Source: Nonomuraea harbinensis
Lineage (GTDB): Bacteria > Actinomycetota > Actinomycetes > Streptosporangiales > Streptosporangiaceae
Assembly (NCBI RefSeq): GCF_019396385.1
Contig: NZ_JAHKRN010000014.1
Coordinates: 1-64,000, forward strand
DNA length: 64,000 nucleotides
Reading direction: 5' to 3'
The notes under the pieces are model-generated. The model worked only from the letters and a program-made list of their open reading frames with translations. It did not search any database and was not told where the DNA came from. The position numbers were made by a program, and so were the translations under genes. Positions within the stretch are counted from its first letter, which is position 1; every line of letters begins with the position of its first letter. Positions 1 through 8,475 of the stretch are shown here, in pieces.

Positions 1-1
1 A

Positions 2-307
2 GCCCCGGCACCCCGTCAGTCATCGGATCCGCTGGTCACGGTGGCGACGTCGGCATCAGGCCCGCGCCCGTCGCTGTCATTACCAACGTCAGCGACGACT
101 CATCGATCACTAAATGCGGCTGGAGTATTAGGAGCAGGCGGAGTCTCGACCTTGGTGTACCTGTTCAAGAATCCAGACAAGATCGGCCGGTGGTGGCCGA
201 AGGTCCAAACCTCTTGGTACGACGGTCGCTTGGAGGCTGAGAAGGCCAAGCGGGCGTACGAAGCTCTGCGCACAGTTGGAACCGAGATGCGTGAGCTTGA
301 ACCATGA
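2..307 (+). CDS. C-terminal part of a small hypothetical protein (open at window edge)
   Basis: The frame is open from the first base, so the gene probably begins before the window; a GTG at 41 would give 88 residues if it starts inside. A short hydrophobic stretch (AAGVLGAGGVSTLVYLF) is followed by a basic, Trp-rich tail (RWWPKVQTSWYDGR) and a charged helix ending MRELEP. This looks like a membrane-proximal tail or a single-pass small protein. I recognise no family. Codon use is less GC-biased than in the rest of the window, as in many accessory genes. The stop overlaps an ATG at 304 (ATGA), but the reading frame after it is not convincing. Function unknown. Confidence 0.4.
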   Translation, partial: APAPRQSSDPLVTVATSASGPRPSLSLPTSATTHRSLNAAGVLGAGGVSTLVYLFKNPDKIGRWWPKVQTSWYDGRLEAEKAKRAYEALRTVGTEMRELEP

Positions 308-655
308 TCAGGTTCCGCCTAGTCCGCCGTACAGGTCCATGTCGACCGCTCCCTCGGGGAGTTGCTCGTCACAGTCGCCGTGGTACAGCTCGCATCGAGA
401 GCTTCTCGCCTTCGCCCACGAAAGCGTGGCTTCAGCGCCGCCCATCTGTTCGGCGCCGCCTTCTACTCCGGCGGGCATCTCCGCCGCGCGCAGGGATTTC
501 CTGGGTGAGACGGGCAGGGGAGTGCCGAATCCTGCCGTGGGCGGCCGCGTCGCTCACCCCAGGCCGCCGCTACGCCCGCGTGGTACGCGACCTCGGCCTC
601 ACCTGGAACGACGGCGGAGGCAGCTCCGACCCCACCCCAGGTGGTCTGCGGAAGG
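308..655. other. 348-bp stretch without a convincing gene
   Basis: Several frames are open but none has consistent GC-ending codons along its whole length. A plus-strand frame from ATG 304 is translationally coupled on paper but rich in Arg/Pro/Ser with poor third-position bias. A minus-strand frame at 308-478 would encode 56 residues with plausible composition (contains SSRCELYHGDCDEQLPEG). I cannot assign either. It may be decayed coding sequence between the two flanking genes; no clear hairpin terminator was seen. Confidence 0.3.
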
Positions 656-1924
656 TCATCGGCAGCCTCGGGCCATGCCGCCGCAGGAGAAGCTGGTCAG
701 GACCCTCCTGCCATCGGTCACCCAGATCTTGACACCGTTCGCGGGGACACCGCCGGACAGGGGAGCGGCGAGGAGCAGTTCGTCGTCCCCGTCCCCGTCG
801 TAGTCTCCCGCCGCCAGCGGCGCTGCGTCCATCCCGCCGATGGCCTCACTCGTCCGCAGTCCTCCCGCTCCGCCCCAGAAGATCCGGGACGGAGTGGGAG
901 GCTGCCACCCGTAGCTCCTCCCGCCGAAGGCGAGGTCGTCCCGGCCGTCTCCGTCGAAGTCTCCGGTGACCGCCGCGCCGGTGCCTTCGAACATCCCACG
1001 ACGGCCGTTGCCGTAGAGGACGGTCAGCCGGTTGCCGTCCTGGGGTGCCTCGAAACCGACCGCGAGATCTCTGCGACCGTCACCGTCGAAGTCACCGAAC
1101 GCGGCCACAGTCCCCCATTGAAGTCCACGCCCCTGTTTCGCCAGGCCGTCCCGGTCCGCGCTGAAAAGCTGTGTGGTGGTCTCTTCGGCATGTCCTGCGA
1201 CCAGCGCTGTGGAACGGCGCCCGTCGATCTCGTCGGCGGTGAAGCTCTGGAAATCGACGGACGTCGGCTGGCTGGTGTGGCGGGCCGGGAGCCCGGTGCG
1301 GCTGAACGGGCCGTACAGCACCATCAGGCTCCCTTTCCCCTCACCCCATGCGCCCGCTCCGTCATAGGGGGCCAGCGCCACGTCGCCGACGCCGTCCCCG
1401 TCGAAGTCACCGGCGACCATGGCCTCCACCGCCTTGTCCTTCGGCAGAGGTACTCGGGTCGGGGTAGGGGTCCTGAGGCCGCGCGGACCGCCCCAGGAGA
1501 TGAGCGGCCGGTCCTGGCACGATGGAACGGGGCTACACCCTTTGAGCAGGATGTCGTCGAAGCCGTCGCCGTCGAAGTCCGCCCTGTTATCCGTATGAAG
1601 CAACTCGAACGCGTTCACGGCCGGTGCGGACAAGCCCTGCTCGTCGCGTACCGGCAGGACCGTCCGAGATTCGGGGTCGAGCCCTCGGGGCGAGCCGTAG
1701 ACGACGCCTAATGAACCGAAATCGAAGAACAGATCCGCGTAACCGTCACCGTTGACATCGTCGGCACGTCGGCTGCCGAGACCTGTGGATGGCGTGGACG
1801 CGGTGATCGGCGTGGGCGGTGAGGCACTGTGACCGGCCGCCGTAGGCAGACCCTTGATGTAGGGCGCGCCGCACCCTGGCAGAGCCAGTATCAGGACCAG
1901 CCAGGCGCCCAGTCTTCGCCGCAT
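656..1924 (-). CDS. Secreted FG-GAP / VCBS-repeat lipoprotein
   Basis: The 422-residue product begins with a lipoprotein signal peptide: basic MRRR, a hydrophobic core, and a lipobox ending at Cys18 (ALPGC). The rest carries about six calcium-binding FG-GAP type loops of the form D-x-D/N-G-D-G-x-x-D, near residues 56, 116, 173, 279, 322 and 374, spaced as blades of a beta-propeller. Between them are the repeated Y-G-S/P and W-G-G strand motifs. Proteins of this type are extracellular propellers that bind ligands, glycans or partner proteins; no catalytic domain is visible. I chose the ATG at 1924 because it places the signal peptide at the N-terminus; the frame stays open further upstream without protein-like composition. 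Family is clear, role unknown. Confidence 0.8.
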   Translation of the reverse strand: MRRRLGAWLVLILALPGCGAPYIKGLPTAAGHSASPPTPITASTPSTGLGSRRADDVNGDGYADLFFDFGSLGVVYGSPRGLDPESRTVLPVRDEQGLSAPAVNAFELLHTDNRADFDGDGFDDILLKGCSPVPSCQDRPLISWGGPRGLRTPTPTRVPLPKDKAVEAMVAGDFDGDGVGDVALAPYDGAGAWGEGKGSLMVLYGPFSRTGLPARHTSQPTSVDFQSFTADEIDGRRSTALVAGHAEETTTQLFSADRDGLAKQGRGLQWGTVAAFGDFDGDGRRDLAVGFEAPQDGNRLTVLYGNGRRGMFEGTGAAVTGDFDGDGRDDLAFGGRSYGWQPPTPSRIFWGGAGGLRTSEAIGGMDAAPLAAGDYDGDGDDELLLAAPLSGGVPANGVKIWVTDGRRVLTSFSCGGMARGCR

Positions 1925-2099
1925 GAGGCCACAGCCTACGACCGGCCTGCTATGACCGCGGTGAGTCGGTCTCTCGGCGGTCGTTCGTAGGAGATGCCGA
2001 CGCCGGCACCCTCGTCGGACATCGACATTCCCCTTGTCCTGGCCAGCACGCGCTGCGTCATGGAGGTGCCGGTCTGAGCAGCTGGTGGCGGGGCTTCGG

Positions 2100-2564
2100 T
2101 CAAGCGCCGCCGTCTTCTGCTCCGGGGCCCGGCAGCATGTCGACGTCCGTCGCGCGCATCGGCTGCCCGCAGGCCGAGCAGCGCAGTTCCACATGGCTGG
2201 TCCGGCCGCAGGCGTGGTGACGGTACAGCGTGGGCGGACCGGAGTCTCCGGACGTCCAGCGGTCGCCCCAGCGCGCCAACACCAGCAGCAGGTCGCACAG
2301 CTCCAGGCCCTTCTCGGTGAGGGTGTACTCGTGCCGGACGGGACGCTGTGAGTACTCCCGGCGTTCCAGCACACCGCTTTCGACCAGCCACTTCAGCCGG
2401 CCGCTCAGCACTTTGCTGGAGATGCCGAGGTCGCGCTGGAGATCGTCGAAGCGCTCGATGCCGACATAGACGTCGCGCAGGATCAGTGGGGACCACGGCT
2501 CGCCGATGATGTCCAGGGTGCGGGCGATGGAGCAGGTCATGTCGCCGAACCGGGTGCGCTGCAT
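2100..2564 (-). CDS. HxlR-family winged-helix transcriptional regulator
   Basis: This 154-residue protein matches the HxlR family: an N-terminal Cys (C11), the stretch LDIIGEPWSPLILRDV, the recognition-helix region RDLGISSKVLSGRLKWL, and the wing VLERREYSQRPVRHEYTLT. The C-terminal 45 residues add a Cys-rich tail (ACG and CSACG) that could bind a metal or respond to thiol stress. It is divergent from the DUF899 gene at 2660. The 95-bp gap holds two palindromes (2588-2600 and 2630-2641), so it very probably represses itself and that neighbour. HxlR proteins often sense aldehydes, quinones or oxidants, which fits a thioredoxin-like target. The inducer is unknown. Confidence 0.88.
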   Translation of the reverse strand: MQRTRFGDMTCSIARTLDIIGEPWSPLILRDVYVGIERFDDLQRDLGISSKVLSGRLKWLVESGVLERREYSQRPVRHEYTLTEKGLELCDLLLVLARWGDRWTSGDSGPPTLYRHHACGRTSHVELRCSACGQPMRATDVDMLPGPGAEDGGA

Positions 2565-2587
2565 GAGCCCCAGCCTAGCCGACCAGC

Positions 2588-2600
2588 TTCCCTTAGGGAA
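2588..2600. promoter_or_regulatory. Operator 1 for the HxlR regulator
   Basis: The sequence TTCCCTTAGGGAA is a perfect inverted repeat with 6-bp arms around one central base. It lies in the divergent HxlR/DUF899 gap, 24 bp from the HxlR start. It shares the TTCC-TTA-GGAA layout with the second site at 2630-2641. Assignment to HxlR is inferred from position. Confidence 0.65.
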
Positions 2601-2629
2601 TCGACTCCGGTAGGGTCTGGCCCGTCACT

Positions 2630-2641
2630 TTCCTTAAGGAA
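2630..2641. promoter_or_regulatory. Operator 2 for the HxlR regulator
   Basis: TTCCTTAAGGAA is a perfect 12-bp palindrome. Its centre lies about 41 bp, or four helical turns, from the centre of operator 1, so two dimers could sit on the same DNA face. It ends 18 bp before the DUF899 ATG, just upstream of the ribosome binding site AAAGGAG, which is well placed to block that gene. Confidence 0.65.
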
Positions 2642-2659
2642 GCAACAAAGGAGCGGCCG

Positions 2660-3313
2660 ATGACCCGACCCCCGATCGTCTCGGAGCAGGAGTGGCGCAG
2701 CGCCCGGGACGCCCTGCTGGTCAAGGAGAAGCACCTCACCCGCGCGCAGGACGCCCTGGCCGCCGAACGGCGGCGGCTGCCGATGGTCAGGGTGGACCGC
2801 GAGTACCGGTTCGACGGCCCGGACGGCACGAGAGGGCTGCCGGACCTCTTCGACGGGCGCAGCCAGCTCATCGTGTACTCCTTCATGTGGCACGGAGCCC
2901 ACGAACTCTGCTCCGGCTGCGCGATGTTCACTGACAACGTCGGCCACCTGGCGCACCTGCACGCCCGCGACGTCTCCATGGCGCTGGTCTCCACCGGGCC
3001 GCTGGCCGAGATCATGCCGTCCAAGCGGCGCATGGGCTGGACCATCCCGTGGTACGCGGCGCCGGACGGCGCCTTCAACCGGGACATGGACGCGGGCGAC
3101 GGGTTCGCGGTGAACGTCTTCCTGCGCGACGGCGCGGACGTCTATCGCACGTACGTCACCACCGGACGAGGCGTCGAACGACTCGGCAGCAACTGGACCT
3201 TCCTCGACCTGACCCCGTACGGACGGCAGGAGACGTGGGAAGACTCACCCGAAGGCCGGCCGCAGAGCCCGCCCTACCACTGGTGGCGGCTGCACGACGA
3301 GTACGGCTCCTGA
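2660..3313 (+). CDS. DUF899 thioredoxin-like protein
   Basis: The 217-residue protein matches the DUF899 family of thioredoxin-fold proteins. After an N-terminal helical arm (EEWRSARDALLVKEK-like) comes a strand-rich segment with YSFMWH. A CxxC pair follows at Cys84/Cys87 (CSGC), then the fold continues to a C-terminal LTPYGRQETWED stretch. The CxxC suggests a dithiol redox role in the cytoplasm; no biochemical role is established for the family. The start is supported by AAAGGAG seven bases upstream. It is probably controlled by the divergent HxlR regulator through the two palindromes in the gap, and may be cotranscribed with the PPOX-fold gene 36 bp downstream. Confidence 0.82.
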   Translation: MTRPPIVSEQEWRSARDALLVKEKHLTRAQDALAAERRRLPMVRVDREYRFDGPDGTRGLPDLFDGRSQLIVYSFMWHGAHELCSGCAMFTDNVGHLAHLHARDVSMALVSTGPLAEIMPSKRRMGWTIPWYAAPDGAFNRDMDAGDGFAVNVFLRDGADVYRTYVTTGRGVERLGSNWTFLDLTPYGRQETWEDSPEGRPQSPPYHWWRLHDEYGS

Positions 3314-3349
3314 ACCGTCCCGCGATCCATCCGAAAGGGAAACACTGCC

Positions 3350-3868
3350 ATGTCCTACCCGACTCCCCGTGCCGAGCTTCTGTTCAGCGAGGCCGACGCG
3401 ACACCGATGAGCACCGACCCCGCCTCCGTGCGACCGTGGACCCACGCGCAGGCGTGCGTGGGGGAGACGCCGAAAGCGTGGCTGTCGACGGTACGGCCCG
3501 ACGGGCGCCCCCATGCCATGCCGTTGATGCCGGTCTGGGCCGACGGAGCCCCGTGTTTCACCACCCGCCCCGGCTCGCGCAAGGGCCGGAACCTGGCCCA
3601 CAGCGGCCACTGCGTCCTCACCGTCGCCGGGGCGGACCTCGACCTCGTGATCGAGGGCGTCGCCGCCCCTGTCCTCGACCCGGACCGGCAGCGGGAGGTG
3701 GCCGACGCGTTCGTGGCGAAGTATCAGTGGCGACTCTCCCCGCGCGACGGCCGCGTCTACGACGACAGCCTGCCCGGCTCACCGGAGTACGGTCTCTATC
3801 GGATCACCCCCCTTCGCGCCTACGGCTACGGCGCCGACGGCCGGACCGCCACCCGCTGGCGCTTCTGA
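3350..3868 (+). CDS. Pyridoxamine 5'-phosphate oxidase-fold (PPOX) flavoprotein
   Basis: This 172-residue protein has the split beta-barrel signature of the PPOX family: AWLSTVRPDGRPHAMPLMPVW (first strands), FTTRPGSRKGRNL (phosphate-binding segment) and the closing strand YGLYRITPLRAYGYG. Such proteins bind FMN, F420 or haem, and many are small-molecule reductases or stress proteins. The substrate cannot be told from sequence. A purine-rich site (GAAAGGGAAA) precedes the ATG. It follows the DUF899 gene on the same strand by 36 bp, so it probably belongs to the HxlR-controlled unit. Confidence 0.8.
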   Translation: MSYPTPRAELLFSEADATPMSTDPASVRPWTHAQACVGETPKAWLSTVRPDGRPHAMPLMPVWADGAPCFTTRPGSRKGRNLAHSGHCVLTVAGADLDLVIEGVAAPVLDPDRQREVADAFVAKYQWRLSPRDGRVYDDSLPGSPEYGLYRITPLRAYGYGADGRTATRWRF

Positions 3869-4108
3869 CGCGGTCCCCCACCACTTGACGGGACAGGCCG
3901 CCGCTCGTCCTGGTGGCGAGATGTCCGCCAGATGCCCGGCTGCCGCCCTGGCCGTGCGATCTTCGGCGATGGAGGGTGAGGAGTGCGGCGTCACGCCGCT
4001 GCCAACCGGCCCCGGAGCCCTCTCCGCCGACTCGGACGAAGGTCTTCGCGCAGGCCGTCCGTGGCCCCCCTTGACGGGGGCGTTCCACGTCAGCAGAAGG
4101 AGACTGAC

Positions 4109-4678
4109 ATGCGTACTCGCCCGAAACCTCCGACGATCGCCACGGCCCGCAGGCACAGCCGCTCCATCGCCGCGCTCGCCCTGGTGGCCTGCGGCGTCGC
4201 CGCCGCCCCGGCGGCGGCGGCGTCCACCGAGAGCCCCGCCCCCACCCGCTCCTGCTCCGTCCTGCTGGAGCCGATCAAACCGGGGGAGACGTTCTCCCGA
4301 GTGGTCAAGGAGGTGTGCGCGGACACCATCGAAAAGGCGGACCTGGCCGCCCTCGGCGGGACGCGGACCGCCGCGGAGGCGACGCTGCTCCTGGAGGCCG
4401 CCGACAACATCAACCAGGGCCTTCCGAGGTACCGCTGGTGGGGCTACTCCGGCCCCTGCGACACCGCCGGGTACGGCATCCGCGACCTCGGCGTCATGTG
4501 GAACGACAGGATCTCCTCCTGGCGGCAGGGTCATTCCCGCTGCAACTACCTCAACGTGTGGGAGCACAACTCGTACCAGGGCGCGAAGAGGTACTGGCAC
4601 AACTGGACCAAGGTGGACTACGTCGGCGACGCCTGGAACGACCGGATCTCCTCGATGCATATCCATTACGAGCCGTAG
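4109..4678 (+). CDS. Secreted beta/gamma-crystallin-like (I36 inhibitor-like) protein
   Basis: The 189-residue product has a Sec signal peptide: basic residues, then IAALALVACGVAAAPAAAAS with an AXA cleavage site near residue 38. The mature part contains two similar units, IRDLGVMWNDRISSW and YVGDAWNDRISSM, separated by LNVWEHNSYQGAKRYW. The repeated WNDRISS and the E-x-x-x-Y/F-x-G-x strand are hallmarks of beta/gamma-crystallin Greek keys, as in the SMPI-type metalloproteinase inhibitors (family I36) of Streptomyces. It is probably an extracellular protein, possibly an inhibitor. The ATG at 4109 follows GGAG-like bases (AAGGAGACTGAC) and begins the signal peptide. It appears monocistronic, with 240 bp upstream that show no gene. 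Confidence 0.72.
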   Translation: MRTRPKPPTIATARRHSRSIAALALVACGVAAAPAAAASTESPAPTRSCSVLLEPIKPGETFSRVVKEVCADTIEKADLAALGGTRTAAEATLLLEAADNINQGLPRYRWWGYSGPCDTAGYGIRDLGVMWNDRISSWRQGHSRCNYLNVWEHNSYQGAKRYWHNWTKVDYVGDAWNDRISSMHIHYEP

Positions 4679-4731
4679 GGCGGGCGGACCGCCGGGGACC
4701 CGTTCGTCATCCTCTCGGCCCGTAAGCCGAC

Positions 4732-5340
4732 ATGAGGACGTGTACGGCGACGAGGACGACGATCCAGACCACGGCACGCCTGGTCGGCGGGGGGCCGTCG
4801 CCCTGGCGCTGGCCGTCGGCTACGCCGGTGCGCGCCGCCCTGGCCGTCATCGAGCGGACCAGCCGGGGCACGCTCGCCGAGATCCACCGGGTGCTCGGTC
4901 TCCTGCGGTCCGACGGCGACCTCGCGGAGGGTCCCGTGCCCGTTCCCGGCATAGCGGATCTGCCCGAGCTGGCCGCCCCCGCCCGCGCGGCCGGGGTCGA
5001 GGTCGACCTGACCGTCCGCGAGGAGGCCCGCCTCCCACCCGCGCTCGCCGTGTCGGTCTACCGGATCGTGCAGCAGGCGCTGACCAACGTCGTCACCCAC
5101 GCGGGGCCCACTCGCTGCTCGGTCACCGTGGACATCGACGAGTGGGCAGCCGCCATCGAGGTCGTCGACGACGGCCCCCGCCACGGCCGCCCCCCGCGCG
5201 CGGCCGGCGGCGGACACGGCCTGATCGGCATGCGCGAACGGGTCAAGCTGTACGGAGGCTCGTTCAGCGCCGGATTCCGGCCGGACCGCGGCTTCCGCGT
5301 CACGGCTCGCCTGCCCTGCGAGAACGGCACCGTGACGTGA
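4732..5340 (+). pseudogene. Truncated NarL-type sensor histidine kinase (no phospho-acceptor His)
   Basis: From about residue 33 (base 4828) onward the reading is a clear kinase C-terminus: the second half of the HisKA_3 dimerisation helix (RAALAVIERTSRGTLAEIH), the N box (QQALTNVVTHA), a G1 region (VVDDGP) and GHGLIGMRERVKLYGG. The membrane helices and the first dimerisation helix with the catalytic His are gone. The 32 residues ahead of the junction are low-quality sequence with no family resemblance. The frame to the stop is intact, so any product could bind ATP but not autophosphorylate. It is coupled by GTGA to a regulator that is also truncated. An intact paralogous pair lies 2 kb downstream, so loss of function would be tolerated. 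Confidence 0.8.
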
Positions 5341-5756
5341 GCGGCGACGCCCCCGCCCCGCCGATCCGCGTCCTGCTCGCCGAGGACCAGCTCCTCGTAC
5401 GCGACAGCCTCAAGGTCCTCATCGACGCCACACCGGGGCTGACCACCGTGGGCGAGGCCGGCACCGGCGCCGAAGCCGTGCGCCTGGCCCGGCTGCGGCG
5501 ACCGGACGTCGTCCTCATGGACGTCAGGATGCCGGACCTGGACGGCATCGAGGCGACCAGGCGCATCTGCGCCGACCCCGCCGGCGCAGGGATCCGCGTG
5601 CTGATCCTCACCACGTTCGACCAGGACGAGTACGTGTACGCGTCACTCAGAGCCGGTGCCAGCGGATTCCTCCTCAAGAGCGCCTCGGCGACCGACCTCC
5701 TGGCCGCCATCCGGGTCGTCGCCGCCTACGAGAGCGGGCTCGTCACCCGCCGATGA
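5337..5756 (+). pseudogene. Truncated NarL-type response regulator (receiver domain only)
   Basis: The 139-residue product begins at GTG 5337, overlapping the kinase stop by four bases. It holds a full receiver domain: acidic pair near residues 16-17 (LLAEDQ), phospho-acceptor Asp62 (VVLMDVRMP), Thr in LTTFDQDEY and Lys in FLLKSAS. It stops right after the receiver (VVAAYESGLVTRR), where family members continue into the linker and LuxR-type helix-turn-helix. The DNA-binding domain is therefore missing. It is either a remnant or, less likely, a stand-alone receiver. The next gene is the ABC-2 ATPase, whose own two-component genes lie after the permease. Confidence 0.75.
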
Positions 5757-5821
5757 CCGCCCGGCCCCCATCAACCGATCGGTGGATGTCGGCGGCGGCG
5801 CCCGGCGGCGAGGCTCGAAGC

Positions 5822-6541
5822 ATGACAGCGATCATCGAGATCAACGAGCTGAGCAAGAGCTACAAGGCGGGCAAGGCGGTCGACGGCGTCACCCTGACCG
5901 TGCGGCGCGGCGAGATCTTCGGCATCGCCGGCCCCAACGGCGCGGGCAAGACCACGCTCGTGGAGTGCGCCTCCGGGCTGCGCCGGCCGGACGGCGGCAC
6001 CCTGCGCGTGCTCGGCCTGGACCCGTACGACGACCGTCGCGCGCTCCTCCAGCGCATCGGCGCCCAGTTGCAGGAGGCGGCCCTCCCCGACGCCATCAAG
6101 GTAGGCGAGGCGTTGCGGATGTACGCCTCCTTCTACGACAAGCCGGCCGACTGGCGGGCGGTCATGGACGAATGGGGGCTCGCGGACCGGAGACGGGCCC
6201 GCTTCGGGAACCTGTCCGGCGGCTGGAAGCAGCGCCTGTTCATCGCGCTGGCCCTGGTCGGCAACCCCGAGGTCGTCTTCCTCGACGAGCTCACCACCGG
6301 CCTTGACCCCGCCGCCCGCCGCACCACGTGGGGCCTCATCCGCGAGATGCGCGGGCGCGGCGTCACCGTCGTGCTGGTCACCCACTTCATGGACGAGGCG
6401 GAAACGCTGTGCGACCGCCTCGCCATCGTCGACCGCGGCCGCGTCGTCGCCGAGGGCAGCCCGCGTGAGCTGATCGCCGAGGTGGGAGCCGACTCCCTGG
6501 AGAACGCGTACTTCGCCCTGACCGAAAGGGAAATGGCATGA
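5822..6541 (+). CDS. ABC-2 type exporter, ATP-binding subunit
   Basis: This is a 239-residue ATPase of the DrrA/CcmA type. Walker A (GPNGAGKTT) is at residues 37-45; then come the signature LSGGWKQR, Walker B VVFLDE followed by LTTGLDP, and the switch His in VTHFMDEAE. It powers the permease encoded next, with which it overlaps by ATGA. The substrate may be a drug, lipid or antimicrobial peptide; sequence alone does not decide. I chose ATG 5822 because it starts directly before the first strand (AIIEINELSKSY); the frame is open further upstream. The adjacent kinase and regulator genes suggest induction by the exported compound or by envelope stress. Confidence 0.93.
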   Translation: MTAIIEINELSKSYKAGKAVDGVTLTVRRGEIFGIAGPNGAGKTTLVECASGLRRPDGGTLRVLGLDPYDDRRALLQRIGAQLQEAALPDAIKVGEALRMYASFYDKPADWRAVMDEWGLADRRRARFGNLSGGWKQRLFIALALVGNPEVVFLDELTTGLDPAARRTTWGLIREMRGRGVTVVLVTHFMDEAETLCDRLAIVDRGRVVAEGSPRELIAEVGADSLENAYFALTEREMA

Positions 6542-7263
6542 AAGGCCTCGCGAACGTCGTCGCCGTCGAGCTCAAGCTGATCGTCCGTGACCCGATGTCG
6601 GCCTTCTTCGCGCTCGTCTTCCCAGCGATCATGCTCTGGGTCAAGCTGCGCGGCGGCAACAAGCCCTTGCGGGGCGGGACGCCGCTGATCGACGCCACCG
6701 TGCCGATGCTGACCGTGTTCGTCATCGGCCTGGCCACGCTGGTCGTGCTCCCCGCCACGCTGGCCCACTACCGGGAGCGCCGGGTCCTGAAGCGGCTGCG
6801 CGCGACCCCGGCCTCCCGCGCCATGCTGTTCGGGGCACAGTGGGCGGCGCACATGCTGCTGGCGGTGCTCGGCTCGGCGCTGCTGATCGTCATCGGCCTG
6901 GTCGCGTTCGGGCTGACCGCGCCGGCGAACGTCGTGGGCGTCCTGGTGGCGTGGCTGCTGGGCGCGCTCAGCCTGGGCTCCATCGGGCTCCTGCTCGGCG
7001 CGCTCGTCCCCACCGGCCGCGCCGCGACCGTGATCGGGCTGGCCGTGTTCTTCCCGATGGTGTTCCTGTCCGGCGCCATGATCCCCCGGGAGACCATGTC
7101 CGGCTCGATGCGCGCGATCGGCGATCTCCTCCCCATGGCTCCGGCGGTCCAGGCGGTCCGCGACGGCTGGGCGGGCGGCGCCCCCTCACCGCTTACGCTG
7201 GGCGTCATGGTCGCGATCTCGATCGTCGCGGGCGGCCTCGCCCTCAGGACGTTCCGATGGTGA
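6538..7263 (+). CDS. ABC-2 type exporter, permease subunit
   Basis: The 241-residue membrane protein has about six hydrophobic segments and an N-terminal amphipathic arm (VVAVELKLIVRDP) typical of ABC-2 permeases. Family-like features include HYRERRVLKRLRATPAS after the second helix and the FFPMVFLSGAMIPRE motif of the ABC-2 C-terminal region. It pairs with the upstream ATPase (ATGA overlap) to make the exporter, probably as a dimer. Its 3' end overlaps the histidine kinase start, so ATPase, permease, kinase and regulator form one translationally coupled operon. Confidence 0.92.
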   Translation: MKGLANVVAVELKLIVRDPMSAFFALVFPAIMLWVKLRGGNKPLRGGTPLIDATVPMLTVFVIGLATLVVLPATLAHYRERRVLKRLRATPASRAMLFGAQWAAHMLLAVLGSALLIVIGLVAFGLTAPANVVGVLVAWLLGALSLGSIGLLLGALVPTGRAATVIGLAVFFPMVFLSGAMIPRETMSGSMRAIGDLLPMAPAVQAVRDGWAGGAPSPLTLGVMVAISIVAGGLALRTFRW

Positions 7264-8471
7264 CGACCGACCCGGGCCTGACGCGCTGGGACCGGGTCCA
7301 GGCCGCGCTGCCGTACCTGCTGGTCCTGCTTCCCGCGCTCTTCGCCCTGCTGCGGGAGTGGCGGCTGGAGGTGCTGGTCCTGGCGCTGTTCGCGGTGGCC
7401 TGGCACTGGCTGATGGTGACCTCCCACCCTGGCTGGATCGCCCGCCCGGTGGTGCTGATCGCCTACTTCGCCGTCCTGCTCGCCGTCATCGGGGTCCTGG
7501 TCAGGATCGACAACGTGTTCACGGTGACGGGGCTGGGAGCGTTCGTCCAGTGTTTCGCCCTGCTGCCGGGGTTGTGGGCGTACGGCGGGGTGGCCGTGAC
7601 GGTCGGCGTGCTGATCGCCGCCCGCCCGCAGCTCGGGCGCACCCCGGTCGAGCTGCTCGGCTCCTTCGTCGTCGGGGTGCTGGCCGCCTCCACCGTCGGC
7701 CTGGTCATCAAGGCCGTCTCCGACCAGAACGACCAGCGCAAGGTGATGATCGCGGAGTTGCGGGAGACGAGCGCCAAGCTGGTCGCGCTCGCCGACGACA
7801 ACGCGAACCTCCAGGCCCAGCTGCTGACCCGGGCCCGCGAGGCCGGCGTGCTGGAGGAACGGCAGCGGATGGCCAGGGAGATCCACGACACCGTCGCGCA
7901 GGGCCTGACCGCCATCCTCACCCAGATGGAGGCCGTCGGCGACGTGCCGCCTCCGGCCCGTGCCCGCCTGGACACGGTTCAGGCCATGGCCAGGGAGAGC
8001 CTGACCGAGGCCCGCCGCTCGGTGCAGGCGCTGCGCCCGGCGTCTCTCCAGCACGAGGGCGAGCTGGCGGCCGTTCTGGAGAGGCTTGCGGCGACCTGGT
8101 CGCGGAACACCGGCGTGCCCGCCGCCGTGTCGATCACCGGCGACCCCCGGCCGCTGCACGCGGAGGTGGAGACGGCCCTGCTGCGGGTGGCGCAGGAGGC
8201 ACTGGCCAACGTGGCCAAGCACGCCTCGGCCGGGCGGGTCGGCCTCACGCTCTCGTACATGGACGACGTGGTGGCGCTGGACGTCCGCGACGACGGCGCC
8301 GGCTTCGCCCCGGCGGCCGCGTCCCACGGCGAGGGCTTCGGCCTCGTCGCGATGCGCCAGCGCGTCACCCGCCTGGCCGGGAGCTTCGCGATCGAGTCCG
8401 CCCCCGGCCAGGGCACCGGCGTCTCCGCCACCGTCCCGGCCATCCCCGCCGACCCCGACCCGGGACTGTGA
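7257..8471 (+). CDS. NarL-family sensor histidine kinase
   Basis: The 404-residue kinase has about four to five membrane helices in the first 150 residues and no large extracellular loop, so it senses within or at the membrane. The cytoplasmic part starts with a helical linker. The HisKA_3 box holds the phospho-acceptor His210 (RQRMAREIHDTVAQGL); the catalytic ATPase domain has QEALANVAKHA, DVRDDGAGF and GEGFGLVAMRQR. ATG 7257 overlaps the permease stop; GTG 7260 is an alternative. It should phosphorylate the next-door regulator and probably controls the ABC-2 exporter encoded upstream. Small intramembrane kinases linked to ABC-2 exporters resemble LiaS/DesK-like stress sensors. Confidence 0.92.
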   Translation: MVTTDPGLTRWDRVQAALPYLLVLLPALFALLREWRLEVLVLALFAVAWHWLMVTSHPGWIARPVVLIAYFAVLLAVIGVLVRIDNVFTVTGLGAFVQCFALLPGLWAYGGVAVTVGVLIAARPQLGRTPVELLGSFVVGVLAASTVGLVIKAVSDQNDQRKVMIAELRETSAKLVALADDNANLQAQLLTRAREAGVLEERQRMAREIHDTVAQGLTAILTQMEAVGDVPPPARARLDTVQAMARESLTEARRSVQALRPASLQHEGELAAVLERLAATWSRNTGVPAAVSITGDPRPLHAEVETALLRVAQEALANVAKHASAGRVGLTLSYMDDVVALDVRDDGAGFAPAAASHGEGFGLVAMRQRVTRLAGSFAIESAPGQGTGVSATVPAIPADPDPGL

Positions 8472-8475
8472 GGCC

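Noticed and set aside
656..2374. Long 572-residue minus-strand frame extending upstream of the FG-GAP lipoprotein start
   Set aside because: The part before 1924 overlaps the HxlR gene, is Arg/Pro-rich and has no family resemblance; the signal peptide begins at 1924.
4707..4790. Minus-strand reading with a membrane-helix-like end (RRAVVWIVVLVAVHVLMSAYG)
   Set aside because: It is short, without a start or family, and reflects the GAC/GAG-rich plus strand; it could be a remnant but cannot be supported.
3885..5756. Plus-strand frame of 623 codons ending in the truncated response regulator
   Set aside because: Only the last 139 codons are protein-like; the rest is out of frame with the crystallin-like and kinase sequences.
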